A stretch of DNA of 64,000 nucleotides from JBMOMT01 sp049324835 (GCA_049324835.1 JBMOMT010000043.1:62001-126000), one strand, 5' to 3'. Positions 41,492 to 49,823 are shown, counted from the stretch's first letter. Numbers and translations: made by a program. The notes: generated from the letters alone by a model not told the origin.

Positions 41492-42025
41492 CTACAAGGT
41501 ATAATCCGGCCAGTTGCTGTCTTTGTCGGAAAGGATCAGGCCGTTGACCAGTGGCCATTCAATACCAAAAGCCGGATCGTTCCAGCGCACGCCTCGTTCG
41601 GCGCCAGGGGTGTAGAATTGCGAGACCGGGTAAAAGACTTCCGTGTCGTCGACCAGGCTTTGATAGCCGTGGGCAAATCCTTCCGGGACATAGAGCATGG
41701 TGCGGTTGTCTGCGGTCAGTTCTATTCCAAACCAGTGCTTGAACGTGGGCGAATCGGGCCGCAGATCGATGATCACATCGAATACGGCCCCCCTGACACA
41801 GCGCATCAGTTTGGCCTCTGCATAAGGCGCTGCCTGATAGTGCATGCCCCGCAGAGTTCCCCGTTTTTTACTATGGGCGAGGTTGGCCTGCACCCAATGC
41901 AGGTCCAGACCGTGGGCTTTAAAGTCTTTCTGACACCACGCCCGGGCAAAGAACCCACGCGCGTCTTCTATTTTTTTGATTTGAACGACAAACGCACCCT
42001 TTAACCTGGTCTCCGTGAAAATCAT
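41492..42025 (-). CDS. rfbC: dTDP-4-dehydrorhamnose 3,5-epimerase family (RfbC/RmlC-like)
   Basis: 177 residues. Cupin-fold epimerase acting on 4-keto-6-deoxy nucleotide sugars. All signatures are seen: DARGFFARAWCQ (22-33), TLRGMHYQAAPYAEAKLMRC (catalytic His in LRGMHYQ), VFDVIIDLRPDSPTF, LYVPEGFAHGYQSLVDDTEV, FYPVSQFYTPGAERGVRWND (catalytic Tyr region) and FGIEWPL. The start overlaps the ugd stop as ATGA. No dTDP-glucose enzymes (RfbA, RfbB, RfbD) are in the window, whereas CDP-glucose enzymes are, so its substrate may be CDP-4-keto-6-deoxyglucose rather than a dTDP sugar. Confidence 0.9.
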   Translation of the reverse strand: MIFTETRLKGAFVVQIKKIEDARGFFARAWCQKDFKAHGLDLHWVQANLAHSKKRGTLRGMHYQAAPYAEAKLMRCVRGAVFDVIIDLRPDSPTFKHWFGIELTADNRTMLYVPEGFAHGYQSLVDDTEVFYPVSQFYTPGAERGVRWNDPAFGIEWPLVNGLILSDKDSNWPDYTL

Positions 42026-43371
42026 GCTGCCTCTCTCAGACCGATGCCCTCATATCTGGCCACGCTGTGTTTATCCAACATGCGCCGCCCATCGATAACC
42101 AGCGGTTGCGGGTCTGTGCCGAGCAACAGCTCGGGAACGCGTTCGAATTCGTGCCAGCTTGTCAGCAAGAGAACGGCCTGCACATCGTCGAGAGTGTGGG
42201 TCAGATCGTCGCAGTACACGATTTGCTGGTTGCCGAAAAGCTCCCTGGCTATGTGTTTGGCCGCCTGGTCATAGGCTTTGATGTATGCCTCCTGAGCCAG
42301 CAGCTCCCTGACGATCGGAATTGCCGGAGATTCTCTCATGTCGTCTGTGCCCGGTTTGAAGGCCAGGCCAAGCACTGCCACGCGAACTCCTTTCAGCGAG
42401 GGAAAACGATCCTGGAGCAAAGAAAGGATCTGCTGAGGTTGGTGTTCGTTGACCTGAATGACCGCATCTAACAAACGCATCGGACTGTTGACTTGTTCTC
42501 CGTGGGCGATCAACGCCTTAACATCTTTTGGAAAACAACTGCCCCCGAACCCGCACCCGGCCTCAAGGTAGCTGAGAAATGGCGGCATGACGCGAGCGCC
42601 GTTAGGCATGATGGGACTCAGGCGTGTGTCCAGGTGAACCCCTTTCATTACATCAACTATGTCAATGTCACCGATGGCTGCACAAAGATTCGCGATTTCA
42701 TTGGAGAAAGAGATCATGGTCGCCAGCAGTGAATTGGAGGTGTACTTGATCATCTCTGCTGTCTTGTTGTTGGTTCTCAACTGGTCTACCCCATCAAAGA
42801 CGCGATACAGCTCTTCCAAAACACTGATTGTTCGTTCGTCCATGCCACCTATCACGATACGGCCAGGAGACATAAAATCCTCAATGGCCTCCCCTTCTCT
42901 CAAAAACTCTGGATTCATTCCCACGCCAAAATCGACCCCGGCCATCTTGCCCGAAGCTTTTTCCAAGATAGGTCGCACAACGTTGTCGGTGGTGCCGGGC
43001 ACCACTGTGCTTTTGACCACAACCACGTGATAGGTGGGCTTGTCGCGTAGAACCTCGCCAATTTGATGCGATACCCGCTCAATGAAGGTCAGATCGATCG
43101 CGTTGCCATCAAAAGGTGTGCCCACCGCGATCAACGAGATGTCGGTATCAAGCACTGCCTGACTGAGATCGGTGGTGGCCTGTAGATTGCTGCCGACATT
43201 CCTTTGCAGCAGTTCTTCCAACCCCTTCTCGTAAATCGGCGGGATAGCCTGGTTGATCTTGGCGACCTTTTCCTGGTCGATATCTACGCAGATGACTTGA
43301 TGGCCCTGCTCAGCCAGACACGCACCCGTCACCAGCCCGACATATCCTGTGCCCACGATGGATACTTGCAT
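42022..43371 (-). CDS. ugd: UDP-glucose 6-dehydrogenase
   Basis: 449 residues, the usual length. Oxidises UDP-glucose to UDP-glucuronate with two NAD+. N-terminal Rossmann: MQVSIVGTGYVGLVTGACLA and VICVDIDQEKVAKIN. Central domain: GMNPEFLREGEAIEDFMSPG, NNKTAEMIKYTSNSLLATMI, and the active site GAGCGFGGSCFPKDVKALIA, with catalytic Cys in GGSCFPKD. C-terminal Rossmann: GVRVAVLGLAFKPGTDDMRE followed by SPAIPIVRELLAQEAYIKAY. Start codon at 43371 overlaps the decarboxylase stop (TGATG), and the stop overlaps rfbC, so the product would be made beside the enzyme that uses it. Confidence 0.96.
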   Translation of the reverse strand: MQVSIVGTGYVGLVTGACLAEQGHQVICVDIDQEKVAKINQAIPPIYEKGLEELLQRNVGSNLQATTDLSQAVLDTDISLIAVGTPFDGNAIDLTFIERVSHQIGEVLRDKPTYHVVVVKSTVVPGTTDNVVRPILEKASGKMAGVDFGVGMNPEFLREGEAIEDFMSPGRIVIGGMDERTISVLEELYRVFDGVDQLRTNNKTAEMIKYTSNSLLATMISFSNEIANLCAAIGDIDIVDVMKGVHLDTRLSPIMPNGARVMPPFLSYLEAGCGFGGSCFPKDVKALIAHGEQVNSPMRLLDAVIQVNEHQPQQILSLLQDRFPSLKGVRVAVLGLAFKPGTDDMRESPAIPIVRELLAQEAYIKAYDQAAKHIARELFGNQQIVYCDDLTHTLDDVQAVLLLTSWHEFERVPELLLGTDPQPLVIDGRRMLDKHSVARYEGIGLREAA

Positions 43372-44480
43372 CAGGCCTCCTCCGCATCACGATTTTCATT
43401 GTACCATACGAGAGAACGTTTTAATCCTTCATCCAGGGAAATACTGGGACGATACCCCAGGTCACACTGGGCCTTGACGATCAATGGGCAGCGGCGGTTT
43501 GGATTATCCACCAAATAGTCTTGATCGGGACTAGTCCGGCGCACTACTTTGCCCTCATAGCCAAAAAGCTGCCCGGCAAGCTTTACCACACGCCCGGCAA
43601 GATCGACCATCGAAATCTCTGGCTCTACCACACCGATGTTATACGCTTCGCCATCTCGCCCACGCACAAGAATCTTAAAGTAACCAACGATCGCATCTGC
43701 AACGTAGCAAAATGTCCGGGTCGGAGAACCATCAGACAGCATGACGATATCTCTGCCGGCCAGGACGTCACGCGCGAAATCGGGTAGCACCCGCCGGTCC
43801 GTGATTTTCAGCCCCGGCCCGTAATTGTTGAACGGACGAGCGGTTCTGATGGGCAGATTGTATTGCTGGGCAAAATTCACGCATAGCGTCTCACCGTATC
43901 GCTTCGATTCATCATAACAGGCGCGCGGCCCTGTGCAAGAAACATTGCCCCGATACGTTTCTGGTGTGGGTATGTTGTCGGGTGTGGGATCGCCATAGAT
44001 TTCGCTGGTGGAGAAAAAGAGGAAACCTTCTATTGGTCGGCCTTTTTCCTTTTGCTCCCGGCAGTATTCCAGGAGAAAACGAAGGCCATTGACGTTGGCG
44101 TCCATCGTCTGAATGGGATACTTGCGGTAATAGATGGGAGAAGCAACAGACGCCGCATGAATGATGTGTTGAAAATCACCGATGTCCTGTGGCAGAGGGC
44201 TGGTGATATCGTGCCTGACCAGGGTCAGGTTTTCATCCCTCTCAAGATCCGCCAGCCAGGCCGGCATGCCGCGCATGAAATTGTCGTACACCGTCAGTTC
44301 GATGCTGCGGGCGCTTGTTTTCTTGTTCCAATACAGAACGGTTTGGACGAGATAATATCCAAGAAACCCCGCCCCTCCCGTGATCAACAGTCTTTTGCCC
44401 GCCAGATGGGGCAGTTCTTCTTTGAGGTTATCACAGATGTATTCCAAATCTGTACGGACAACGTCGCGCGAACTTTTCAT
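43371..44480 (-). CDS. UDP-glucuronate decarboxylase / UDP-apiose synthase-like SDR
   Basis: 369 residues from ATG 44480 (TTG 44495 is another option). Extended short-chain dehydrogenase. KRLLITGGAGFLGYYLVQTV (about 29-48), TVYDNFMRGMPAWLADLE, HIIHAASVASPIYYRKYPIQ, FFSTSEIYGDPTPDNIPT, CTGPRACYDESKRYGETLCV (Tyr-x3-Lys and the GPRACYDE loop typical of UDP-xylose synthases), TRTFCYVADAIVGYFKILV. Its likely substrate, UDP-glucuronate, is made by the overlapping ugd product. UDP-xylose and UDP-apiose synthases share this signature, so the product cannot be told from sequence. Confidence 0.85.
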   Translation of the reverse strand: MKSSRDVVRTDLEYICDNLKEELPHLAGKRLLITGGAGFLGYYLVQTVLYWNKKTSARSIELTVYDNFMRGMPAWLADLERDENLTLVRHDITSPLPQDIGDFQHIIHAASVASPIYYRKYPIQTMDANVNGLRFLLEYCREQKEKGRPIEGFLFFSTSEIYGDPTPDNIPTPETYRGNVSCTGPRACYDESKRYGETLCVNFAQQYNLPIRTARPFNNYGPGLKITDRRVLPDFARDVLAGRDIVMLSDGSPTRTFCYVADAIVGYFKILVRGRDGEAYNIGVVEPEISMVDLAGRVVKLAGQLFGYEGKVVRRTSPDQDYLVDNPNRRCPLIVKAQCDLGYRPSISLDEGLKRSLVWYNENRDAEEA

Positions 44481-44498
44481 CACCGTTCTGCTCAAGAG

Positions 44499-45572
44499 TT
44501 ACCCTGCGTGGGCTTCAAAACGCCCAATTTGCTCTTCTGTAAGCGCCCGCATATCCTGGCCTTGCTGGTAGCCCCTATACCACTCGACGATCCACTCCAG
44601 GGCCGTCGAGAGCCGCAGTTTTGTCGTCCATCCCAGCAAGCTCCTCGCTTTGGAGCAATCCAATTTGAGGTAACGACTCTCGTGGGGATGGCGAGCCAGA
44701 TCCGATTCCCAGCGTGCGCCCTCGCCCCACAGGCGAACCAACTTGTCCACAATCCATTGCACAGTTTGGGCATCTTCGCTATGGGGTCCAAAATTCCAGG
44801 CCTCAGCGAATTCAGCTCCGCGCATCCACAATCGCTCTGCCAGTTCCAGATATCCGTGGAGGGGTTCCAGAACGTGCATCCACGGACGAACCGCGTGTGG
44901 GCTGCGGATCATCACCGTGCGATTTTCCATGATGGCTGTCATAAAGTCTGGAATGAGTCGATCTTTGGCCCAGTCTCCGCCGCCGATCACGTTGCCGGCG
45001 CGGGTGCTCGCCACGGCTACCTTGTGGTGCCTGTATTCGTCTGGCGGAAAGAAAGAATTGCGATAGGATGCGATGACCAACTCGGCGCACCCCTTACTGC
45101 TGGAATAGGGATCGTGCCCCCCCATAGGATCGCTTTCACGATACCCCCACAGCCATTCCTTGTTCTCATAGCATTTATCGCTGGTAATGCAAACGACCGA
45201 GCGAACGTTTTCGCAGTGCCGAACGGCCTCCAGCACGTTGACTGTGCCCAAGACGTTCGTGGAATAGGTTTCCACAGGATCGTGGTAAGCACGACGGACC
45301 AGCGGCTGGGCCGCCATGTGGAATACGATCTCCGGACGATGCTCGGTGAAACTCGCTTGAAGGCATTTCAGCTCACGGATGTCACCGACGATAGAGGCCA
45401 TTCCCTGAGCTACGTTGGCGACTTTGAACAGGCTCGGTTGAGTGGGTGGGTTGAGCGCGTATCCCACCACGCTCGCGCCCAGCTTTTGCAGCCAAAGAGA
45501 GAGCCAGCTTCCCTTAAACCCCGTGTGACCCGTGATTAAAACACGTTTTTCTTTCCAGAATGCTCTGTTCAT
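44499..45572 (-). CDS. rfbG: CDP-glucose 4,6-dehydratase
   Basis: 357 residues from ATG 45572. Converts CDP-glucose to CDP-4-keto-6-deoxyglucose with bound NAD. Glycine-rich loop KRVLITGHTGFKGSWLSLWL (TGHTGFKG is typical of RfbG), VGDIRELKCLQASFTEHRPE, VFHMAAQPLVRRAYHDPVET, SVVCITSDKCYENKEWLWGY (Thr-Ser-Asp-Lys catalytic), DPYSSSKGCAELVIASY (Tyr-x3-Lys), and RAGNVIGGGDWAKDRLIPDF. The length matches the family. The ATG overlaps the rfbF stop as ATGA, which is usual for the rfbFG pair. Confidence 0.96.
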   Translation of the reverse strand: MNRAFWKEKRVLITGHTGFKGSWLSLWLQKLGASVVGYALNPPTQPSLFKVANVAQGMASIVGDIRELKCLQASFTEHRPEIVFHMAAQPLVRRAYHDPVETYSTNVLGTVNVLEAVRHCENVRSVVCITSDKCYENKEWLWGYRESDPMGGHDPYSSSKGCAELVIASYRNSFFPPDEYRHHKVAVASTRAGNVIGGGDWAKDRLIPDFMTAIMENRTVMIRSPHAVRPWMHVLEPLHGYLELAERLWMRGAEFAEAWNFGPHSEDAQTVQWIVDKLVRLWGEGARWESDLARHPHESRYLKLDCSKARSLLGWTTKLRLSTALEWIVEWYRGYQQGQDMRALTEEQIGRFEAHAG

Positions 45573-46345
45573 TTCCACACTTTCCACGGGGGATTGCCCG
45601 AATTCCACATCTGCTCAAGAGATTTCTTGTCTTGTAATGTGTCCATCGGGTGCCAGAATCCGTAATGTCTGTAGGCAGCCAGCATCCCATCCTGGCCCAA
45701 CCGTTGTAGTGGTTCTCGCTCCCATACCGTATCGTCGCCCTCGATGTATTCCATGACGCCTGGTTCCAGGACGAAAAAGCCGCCGTTGACCCACGCGCCG
45801 TCTCCTTGGGGCTTTTCTCTGAAGCCGTGAATTTTAGCCTGACCCTCAGCCAGACTAAAAGTCCCGAACCGACCTGGCGGCTGAACGGCGGTCAGGGTGG
45901 CGAGAGTTTTTTGTTCTCGATGAAAATCAATCAACGCGGTGATATTCACATCGCTCACACCATCACCATACGTCAGGCAAAAGGTTTCCTGGCCAATATA
46001 ATCTTTGACGCGCTTGAGGCGACCGCCGGTCATCGTTCCATCGCCTGTATCAATCAGCGTGACCTTCCAGGGTTCGACGCCGTTCTGATGCACCTTCATA
46101 TCGTTTCTTTTCAAATCAAATGTGACATCCGACATGAAGAGAAAATAATAGGCAAAGAACTGCTTGATCATGTGGCCTTTGTATCCACAACAGATGATAA
46201 AGTCATTAATCCCGTGGGCTGAATAGATTTTCATGATATGCCATAAAATCGGTTTCTCGCCGATCTCTACCATAGGTTTGGGCCTTACCCCCGTCTCCTC
46301 GCTCAGACGGGTGCCATAGCCCCCTGCAAGAATCACCGCTTTCAC
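45569..46345 (-). CDS. rfbF: Glucose-1-phosphate cytidylyltransferase
   Basis: 258 residues from the GTG at 46345, which has AAGGAG nearby and begins VKAVILAGGYGTRLSEETG. The frame stays open to 46420, but the extra part is unsupported and the family is normally 257 residues. Makes CDP-glucose from CTP and glucose 1-phosphate. Motifs: VRPKPMVEIGEKPILWHIMK, DFIICCGYKGHMIKQFFAYY, TGDGTMTGGRLKRVKDYIGQ and ETFCLTYGDGVSDVNI (metal Asp), then FREKPQGDGAWVNGGFFVLE. It pairs with rfbG. No downstream CDP-sugar enzyme (RfbH, AbeS, TyvD) is seen, so the end product must come from the local epimerase or oxidoreductases. Confidence 0.96.
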   Translation of the reverse strand: MKAVILAGGYGTRLSEETGVRPKPMVEIGEKPILWHIMKIYSAHGINDFIICCGYKGHMIKQFFAYYFLFMSDVTFDLKRNDMKVHQNGVEPWKVTLIDTGDGTMTGGRLKRVKDYIGQETFCLTYGDGVSDVNITALIDFHREQKTLATLTAVQPPGRFGTFSLAEGQAKIHGFREKPQGDGAWVNGGFFVLEPGVMEYIEGDDTVWEREPLQRLGQDGMLAAYRHYGFWHPMDTLQDKKSLEQMWNSGNPPWKVWK

Positions 46346-46385
46346 AAACAACTCCTTTGTCCTACTGCCACAGCCTCGATGGGGT

Positions 46386-47897
46386 TCAATCGGCTGGGGC
46401 CGAGACTTCCCACTTGTCACCGGTCGAAGGTACGGCTTCTGCCTTTTCCCCGGCGTTCTGGATGGTCTTTCTCACAGGCCCTTCGATGCCCTTTTCGCCT
46501 GCTGTTCGTAAACCCTGGAACATGCCCAGATCGATGATGCGACGGCCCATGGAGCGAAAGTGGCCTTGCTGGGAAAGTCGCCACAGGAACGTGCCCAGGC
46601 TTTTGCCAAAATACAACTCGTACTTGCGGCAGCGTCTGGCCTCGGATACGAGCCAATGTCCCTCTCGTACCATCTCTTTCAGCGTGTTTTCGGCGACACT
46701 GGAGGAGCTGGGCCGGGATAGATACATACATTCAGCAGGAACGTTTTCGTAAAGCGAGCGAAAAATCGAGCCTATCTGATCCGTGTTCAGGTAACGTTCC
46801 TGTGCCAGCAGCCATCCTGCAGAGTCTACCAAAGGTCGATAGGGCTGTATCTCCACTTCGTCCAGATCGAGATCGGCCATAAAGGCATTCAGTCTTTTGA
46901 TCCGGTCTTCGTTTTCACCAGGGAGGCCAATTCGAAGATGACCCCTGCTCTTGATGTCCAGCCTGGTGGTCCAGGCGACGTTCCGGCGCAGCCTTTGGAG
47001 GTATTTCTCGTCGAGTGGACCTTTATCGAAACAAAAGTGATAATCGACCTGACGGCAGCCTGCATGGCGCATCTGGCCCAGAAAACGGGGGGTAACGTTT
47101 GCCACGTCGGCCTGACAACGCCACTGGATCTTTAATCCCCTGTCAGTGATAGCCTGCGTCAGTTGCTGCGCCCAGAGGTCATTGTCGTGAAAGGGCTGAC
47201 CGACGAACCATGCAGCGTGAGATCGATAGTGAGAAGCATTATACCACAACTCGGCAATAATGCTATCCACCTGGCGACGCCGCCACAATCGACTGCCGGT
47301 CGTTTCATCCCAGCCGGTCAACAACGGTAGCATACGGGCTCCGTTGAGGCCGTCGCCGTCGTACGCAGCCAGATCGAAGAGGTGAAAGGCCGGAAAAGAT
47401 CGATCCGGATCGATGCCAGGGCAACTGCCGCCATTTTCCACAATCTCCTGGCCGCGCCGGAAAGCCAGCCCTGGGATATCGTCTACACGGCGTTCGGGCT
47501 GTTCCAGAGCCAGCAGTAACTCGCCAAAGGCCCCGGCGCTTTCGCCCGCGATCACGAAATCCACTCCGGGGTTTTCCAAGAGTGTGAGGCTGGGCGAGAG
47601 GGTGGCGTGGATCCCGCCCAGCACAATGGGACACGCTGTTTTTTCCCTGATCATGGCGACGATCTGTTGGACCGCAGAATACGATCCGGTGAGGGCTATC
47701 AACCCAATCACTTCGGGGTCGGACTGCCAGATTCGTGCGACCTGGTTTTTCAGCGAGAGCTCTGGTTCTGTTGCCCAATCGAAGACCCGGACTTTGTGCC
47801 CGCGTTGCTGGATCGCAGCAGCGACATAAGCCATTCCCAAAGGGGGTAGGCTGGAGACTGTATAACTGGACGGAGGGTGGATCAGACTGACTCTCAC
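46386..47897 (-). CDS. B12-binding/radical SAM-like protein lacking the CxxxCxxC cluster motif
   Basis: 503 residues, GTG start with GAGG five bases upstream. The N-terminal 140 residues are a B12-binding-like domain (MRVSLIHPPSSYTVSSLPPL, VIGLIALTGSYSAVQQIVAM, CPIVLGGIHATLSPSLTLL, VDFVIAGESAGAFGELLLAL). The middle is like a radical SAM TIM barrel, with WRRRQVDSIIAEL at 205-217, LKIQWRCQADVANVTPRFLG, and LRIGLPGENEDRIKRLNAFM. The three cysteines that bind the [4Fe-4S] cluster are expected near residues 190-204, but the sequence there is LPLLTGWDETTGSRLW, with no Cys. It therefore probably does not generate a radical. Role could be structural or regulatory; substrate unknown. It is the second gene of the main unit. 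Confidence 0.75.
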   Translation of the reverse strand: MRVSLIHPPSSYTVSSLPPLGMAYVAAAIQQRGHKVRVFDWATEPELSLKNQVARIWQSDPEVIGLIALTGSYSAVQQIVAMIREKTACPIVLGGIHATLSPSLTLLENPGVDFVIAGESAGAFGELLLALEQPERRVDDIPGLAFRRGQEIVENGGSCPGIDPDRSFPAFHLFDLAAYDGDGLNGARMLPLLTGWDETTGSRLWRRRQVDSIIAELWYNASHYRSHAAWFVGQPFHDNDLWAQQLTQAITDRGLKIQWRCQADVANVTPRFLGQMRHAGCRQVDYHFCFDKGPLDEKYLQRLRRNVAWTTRLDIKSRGHLRIGLPGENEDRIKRLNAFMADLDLDEVEIQPYRPLVDSAGWLLAQERYLNTDQIGSIFRSLYENVPAECMYLSRPSSSSVAENTLKEMVREGHWLVSEARRCRKYELYFGKSLGTFLWRLSQQGHFRSMGRRIIDLGMFQGLRTAGEKGIEGPVRKTIQNAGEKAEAVPSTGDKWEVSAPAD

Positions 47898-47948
47898 GAT
47901 GACCTCTTGTACGATGTTCGGATTTGTTTTCGACTGGCAGGTCTGCGG

Positions 47949-48665
47949 TTAACCGGAGCCTTTTCCCAGCAAGACGGCGGGGACGGTGCGCAACAGGATC
48001 ATCATGTCCAGGAATAACGATTGGTTTTCAATGTACCGGATGTCCCATCGCACGATCTCGGCAAACGGAATCTGGCTTCGTCCGTTGATCTGGGCCAGGC
48101 CGGTAATGCCGGGTTGTGTCTCGAAGCGACGGAAATGCCAGGCCTTGTATTCTTCTACCTCGTAAAAGATAGGAGGACGTGGCCCGACAAAGCTCATGTC
48201 GCCCAGAATGATGTTGAACAATTGGGGTAACTCGTCCAGGCTGGTCTTACGCAGCAGGCGGCCCACCCGGGTGACGCGGTTGTTTTCCTGGGGCTTAAAG
48301 ATGACATCCTCTTGGGCTGGTTCCATGCTACCTTCGTCGCCATTGACATAGTCGTTGATATAGACTTTCATAAAGTTTCGATGCTTGTCATCCTGGGGTG
48401 CCGGGCGCATGGAGCGGAATTTATAGAAATTAAAAGGCTTGCCACCCCTTCCGATCCGTCTTTGGCTCAAGATCGGGGAAGTGGGTGACTCGATGAAAAT
48501 GGCACAAGCTATCAAAAGCATCAGCGGCAATGAGAATAACGTCAGGGTCAGAGCCAGCACAAGATCGAAGGCTCGTTTCATAACCGAGTAGAGAACCTTT
48601 TGTTGAGAGGCCAGTAACTGCGGTGAAAAAAGACCGGCCTCACTGGGTGTACTACGATGCGTCAT
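47949..48665 (-). CDS. Initiating sugar transferase (WbaP/RfbP-type, bacterial sugar transferase family)
   Basis: 238 residues from ATG 48665, with GGGGGGAAGG upstream. Transfers a sugar 1-phosphate from a nucleotide sugar to undecaprenyl phosphate, the first step of the repeat unit. Contains one membrane helix (MKRAFDLVLALTLTLFSLPL, about 29-48), the basic motif SQRRIGRGGKPFNFYKFRSM (about 66-85), the catalytic KTSLDELPQLFNIILGDMSF with VGPRP, and the end GITGLAQINGRSQIPFAEIV with RWDIRYIENQSLFLDM. It lacks the N-terminal CoA-binding-like and extra membrane domains of full WbaP, so it is the short form (like PglC or WcaJ catalytic core). First gene of the main unit; repeat array C precedes it. 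Confidence 0.94.
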   Translation of the reverse strand: MTHRSTPSEAGLFSPQLLASQQKVLYSVMKRAFDLVLALTLTLFSLPLMLLIACAIFIESPTSPILSQRRIGRGGKPFNFYKFRSMRPAPQDDKHRNFMKVYINDYVNGDEGSMEPAQEDVIFKPQENNRVTRVGRLLRKTSLDELPQLFNIILGDMSFVGPRPPIFYEVEEYKAWHFRRFETQPGITGLAQINGRSQIPFAEIVRWDIRYIENQSLFLDMMILLRTVPAVLLGKGSG

Positions 48666-48746
48666 TTTGCCTTCCCCCCGAATAATACACCACACAACGA
48701 GTTTGATTGGATGTGTGTTCACCATCCGTTTGAATCATTCTAAAAT

Positions 48747-48803
48747 GTAACATCAAATCGTAAGAGGGCGGTTAGAATAAAGTTAGAAAGTAGTTAGAGC
48801 CGC
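48747..48803 (-). promoter_or_regulatory. Phased GTTAGAAA repeat array C, candidate response-regulator site
   Basis: Units start at 48760 (GTAAGAGG), 48771 (GTTAGAAT), 48782 (GTTAGAAA) and 48793 (GTTAGAGC): spacings exactly 11, 11 and 11; a weaker GTAA begins at 48747. The array lies between the minus-strand sugar-transferase gene and the plus-strand trmI promoter. On the minus strand the units read TTTCTAAC toward the sugar transferase. A TAGAAT -10-like box at 48742-48737 is close. Which gene it controls is not proven. Confidence 0.6.
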
Positions 48804-48841
48804 TGATGAGGTGATGGGGCGCGGCGGTCTAAAAATCCGAG

Positions 48842-48870
48842 TTGCGCCTACCCTGAGCCTGCGCTATAAT
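48842..48870 (+). promoter_or_regulatory. Sigma70-type promoter for the tRNA methyltransferase gene
   Basis: TTGCGC (48842-48847), a 17-base spacer and TATAAT (48865-48870), a perfect -10. Transcription would start near 48877, about 35 bases before the GTG start at 48912, and the mRNA then holds GGAGG at the right distance. Confidence 0.7.
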
Positions 48871-48911
48871 GGAGCCCATTCGGTTTTGAGTTTGGCAGGA
48901 GGCTGGCTGAC

Positions 48912-49760
48912 GTGAGAGTGGCGCAAGAGGGAAATCTGGTGTTGTTGATTGCCGAAAACCGCAAACAGTTCATCGTCCGCCTGGTTGCTGGCGGTGAGTT
49001 GCAGACGCACAAGGGCGTGATCCGGTTTGACGACGTCATCGGTCAGCCCCTTGGGCGAGAGGTGCGCACCCATCTGGGTTATTCCTTTTTGCTCCTGGAG
49101 CCCTCTTTTCACGATGTCATCAAAGACCTTCGCCGTACCACTCAGATCATGTTTCCCAAAGATATCGGCTACCTGTTGCTCAAACTCAACATCGGGCCTG
49201 GTTGCCGGGTGGTGGAGGCCGGCACCGGCAGCGGTGGGCTGACCCTGGCCCTTGCCCGGGCGGTCAGCCCCACCGGGCGGGTATTTTCCTACGAAGTTCG
49301 CCCCGATGTGGCCGAGCTGGCGAGAAAGAACCTGGAGCGTGTGGGCCTGTTGGACTGGGTCGATCTCGAAGTGAGGGATATCGCCCAGGGTTTCGGTCAA
49401 GAGGATGTCGATGCTCTGTTTCTGGACGTGCGTTCGCCGTGGGATTATCTGTCTGTTGCCTGGGCCGCTTTAAAGAGCGGCGGCTTTTTCGGCGCGACTC
49501 TGCCCACGACCAACCAGGTTGCCAGTTTGGTGCACGCTCTGCCCGCGGTGGGTTTCGGTGTGGTCGAGGTGGAGGAATTGCTCTTGCGGGCCTACAAAGC
49601 GGTGCCAGATCGACTGCGCCCCGAAGATCGTATGGTGGCGCACACGGGTTATCTCGTTTTCGCGCGTAAACTGATCGACCCAGGCCTGGTGGACAAGTGG
49701 CGCGAGTCGCGCCGACCCCGGGCGCTGGAAGCCTCCAGGTCTTGGGAGCGCCGCGAGTAA
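48912..49760 (+). CDS. trmI: tRNA (adenine-N1)-methyltransferase, TrmI family
   Basis: 282 residues, GTG start preceded by AGGAGG. Methylates A58 in the T-loop of tRNA with S-adenosylmethionine. The N-terminal beta domain (LLIAENRKQFIVRLVAGGEL, THKGVIRFDDVIGQPLGREV) is followed by the SAM fold: LRRTTQIMFPKDIGYLLLKL, GCRVVEAGTGSGGLTLALAR (motif I, EAGTGSGG), FSYEVRPDVAELARKNLERV, DVDALFLDVRSPWDYLSVAW and GGFFGATLPTTNQV. The C-terminus, EDRMVAHTGYLVFARKL, matches the family. TrmI is typical of archaea, Actinobacteria, Thermus and Chloroflexota. Confidence 0.92.
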   Translation: MRVAQEGNLVLLIAENRKQFIVRLVAGGELQTHKGVIRFDDVIGQPLGREVRTHLGYSFLLLEPSFHDVIKDLRRTTQIMFPKDIGYLLLKLNIGPGCRVVEAGTGSGGLTLALARAVSPTGRVFSYEVRPDVAELARKNLERVGLLDWVDLEVRDIAQGFGQEDVDALFLDVRSPWDYLSVAWAALKSGGFFGATLPTTNQVASLVHALPAVGFGVVEVEELLLRAYKAVPDRLRPEDRMVAHTGYLVFARKLIDPGLVDKWRESRRPRALEASRSWERRE

Positions 49761-49769
49761 GACCGGCGA

Positions 49770-49798
49770 TTGCTCTGCCACGGTGGGTGTGGTATAAT
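49770..49798 (+). promoter_or_regulatory. Sigma70-type promoter for the DUF348/propeller lipoprotein
   Basis: TTGCTC (49770-49775), 17-base spacer, TATAAT (49793-49798). Predicted start near 49805, 19 bases before the ATG at 49824. Because the promoter covers 49770-49798, the longer frame starting at 49770 cannot be the normal start. Confidence 0.62.
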
Positions 49799-49823
49799 CG
49801 CGAGTCACCGATGCAGGAACAGG

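Noticed and set aside
39299..46345. dTDP-rhamnose cluster
   Set aside because: Only an RfbC-like epimerase is present; RfbA, RfbB and RfbD are not, while CDP-glucose genes are.
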